Shown: positions 5,689 through 6,389 of the stretch, one piece after another | How positions within the stretch are numbered: position 1 is the first letter of the stretch | Layout of the letters: each line of letters begins with the position of its first letter | NCBI GenBank assembly: GCA_964516805.1 | Contig: CAZEXI010000082.1 | Location: 1-6,389 of the forward strand | Direction of reading: 5' to 3' | DNA: 6,389 nt | Source of the DNA: CAYSTL01 sp964516805 | Lineage (GTDB): Archaea; Thermoplasmatota; Thermoplasmata; Halarchaeoplasmatales; Halarchaeoplasmataceae | Notes under the pieces: generated by a model | What the model was told of the DNA's origin: nothing | Databases searched by the model: none | The model's input: the letters and a program-made list of their open reading frames with translations, nothing else | Translations under genes and position numbers: made by a program

Positions 5689-6153
5689 CTATCTTACCTC
5701 TTTATCGTCCTTGTCTATCTGTTTCCTATTCTCTTCCTGATATTCCTTGATCCTTTCCTGTAAATCTTCGTTAGTAAGAGCTAACATCTTAGCTGCAGCC
5801 AATCCTGCCTGTTCTGTCCCCATGACTACCATCGGACATACACCGGAAGGCATCCTCAAGCTTGAGAATATATCCGCACCTGCGAACTTACTGCTGTAAG
5901 GTGGACATGCTATCACTGGTTTTTCTGTCTGAGCATCAACGAATCCACTCAGTGCATTGCTCCTACCTGCGACTGTTATGTAAACAACCTGTTCATCTTT
6001 ATATTCATTTATTATATCTACTGCTTTGAACGGTACTTTGTGAGCTGAAGCGATCCTCATCACGCTCTCTATTTCCAGTTCGTCCAATGTATCTGCTATT
6101 TGCTCTGACCAATCCATATCACTCTTCGATCCCATTATTATTACAACTTTCAT
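5689..6153 (-). CDS. purE: Phosphoribosylaminoimidazole carboxylase PurE, class II type
   Basis: A 154-residue enzyme that makes CAIR, the substrate of PurC encoded next to it. Motifs are MGSKSD (7-12), SAHKVP (36-41), VAGRSNALSG (61-70), ACPPYSS (82-88) and DIFSSLRMPSGV (94-105). Class I PurE (N5-CAIR mutase, needs PurK) has SAHRTP and an AGGAAHLPG loop. Here the lysine in SAHK and the AGRSN loop match class II, the CO2-using AIR carboxylase found in animal PAICS and Treponema. ATG 6153 is preferred over GTG 6162, which lies inside the AGGTGA ribosome-binding site 5 nt upstream. The coding region follows the ArsR-type gene after 9 bases. Confidence 0.93.
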   Translation of the reverse strand: MKVVIIMGSKSDMDWSEQIADTLDELEIESVMRIASAHKVPFKAVDIINEYKDEQVVYITVAGRSNALSGFVDAQTEKPVIACPPYSSKFAGADIFSSLRMPSGVCPMVVMGTEQAGLAAAKMLALTNEDLQERIKEYQEENRKQIDKDDKEVR

Positions 6154-6158
6154 CTTTT

Positions 6159-6164
6159 TCACCT
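6159..6164 (-). promoter_or_regulatory. Shine-Dalgarno site AGGTGA of purE, overlapping the upstream stop codon
   Basis: The minus strand reads GAATAGGTGAAAAAGATG. The TAG stop of the regulator gene overlaps the ribosome-binding site of purE, a layout expected for translational coupling. The GTG inside it is the rejected longer start. Confidence 0.7.
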
Positions 6165-6389
6165 ATTCTATCTTTTCTGCGACCTTATCATATATCTCGA
6201 ACATCTCTTTTATCTCATCGATCTTTAGAAAGTAAAATTTCTCAGGTGGTTTTTTTTCGTACTCCACCAAGCCCAGATCGTACAGCAATTTGAGATGCTT
6301 TGAAGCTGAAGATTCCGTCAGATCCAACCTATCAGCTATCTCGTGGACCGACATCTTTTCCTCATCACAGAGCATCTGTAAGATGTTCC
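6163..6389 (-). CDS. ArsR-type winged-helix regulator (N-terminus cut by window edge)
   Basis: The frame is open to the right edge; 74 residues plus part of a codon are visible, so the ATG at 6375 is probably internal. NILQMLCDEEKMSVHEIADRL, then DLTESSASKHLKLLYDLGLVEYEKKPPEKFYFLKIDEI, is a typical ArsR/SmtB winged helix. The recognition helix is TESSASKHLKLLYDLGL, and the wing is at VEYEKKPPEKFYFL. The ELCxCDL metal-binding pair of classic ArsR sensors is not present in the visible helix; one cysteine precedes it. Metal sensing is therefore not supported and the ligand is unknown. It lies immediately upstream of purE in the same direction, with its stop overlapping the purE ribosome-binding site, so it is probably in the pur operon and may control it (inference). 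Confidence 0.82.
   Translation of the reverse strand, partial: NILQMLCDEEKMSVHEIADRLDLTESSASKHLKLLYDLGLVEYEKKPPEKFYFLKIDEIKEMFEIYDKVAEKIE

Overview
The window looks like a piece of a chromosome from a euryarchaeon-like archaeon. The evidence is a set of archaeal traits. There are TATA boxes about 25 bp upstream of short leaders, and strong AGGTGA ribosome-binding sites. One transcript is apparently leaderless. U-tracts, not hairpins, sit at gene ends, and arginine is mostly AGA/AGG. Archaeal families are also present: an archaeal-type ATPase, a duplicated PRC-barrel protein, a stand-alone LigD-type phosphoesterase, and a PurC of the long archaeal subtype starting MGSVKDLE. Several housekeeping proteins (PurC, the GyrI-like protein, the phosphoesterase) are rich in Asp/Glu, which would fit some salt adaptation. 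I cannot name the species.

Layout, left to right. (1) The C-terminal part of an archaeal-type ATPase, cut by the left edge, converges on a two-domain PRC-barrel gene. (2) The PRC-barrel gene and a GyrI-like small-molecule-binding protein are divergent and share a 110-125 bp intergenic region with a TATA box on each strand. (3) A ribbon-helix-helix antitoxin and PIN-domain toxin pair follows (VapBC-like, about 29% GC in hand-counted lines). (4) On the minus strand lies a minimal LigD 3'-phosphoesterase that keeps the catalytic residue set (about 49% GC in counted lines). (5) A divergent AbiEi/AbiEii toxin-antitoxin operon follows (about 35% GC in counted lines), with inverted repeats flanking its TATA box. 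(6) On the minus strand, reading inward from the right edge, are an ArsR-type regulator (cut by the edge), purE and purC, tightly spaced as one operon.

Two AT-rich toxin-antitoxin modules therefore sit on either side of a DNA-end-healing gene of host-like composition, between ordinary chromosomal genes. The purine genes carry out the step from AIR to SAICAR. The PurE has the signatures of class II (the metazoan PAICS type that uses CO2 directly), so this organism may not need PurK. No RNA gene, CRISPR array, insertion sequence or gene-free stretch over 300 bases was seen. I found no convincing wholly new system. The points most worth checking are the class II purE/purC pair under an ArsR-type gene, the toxin-antitoxin/phosphoesterase arrangement, the AbiE promoter repeats and the internally duplicated PRC-barrel protein.
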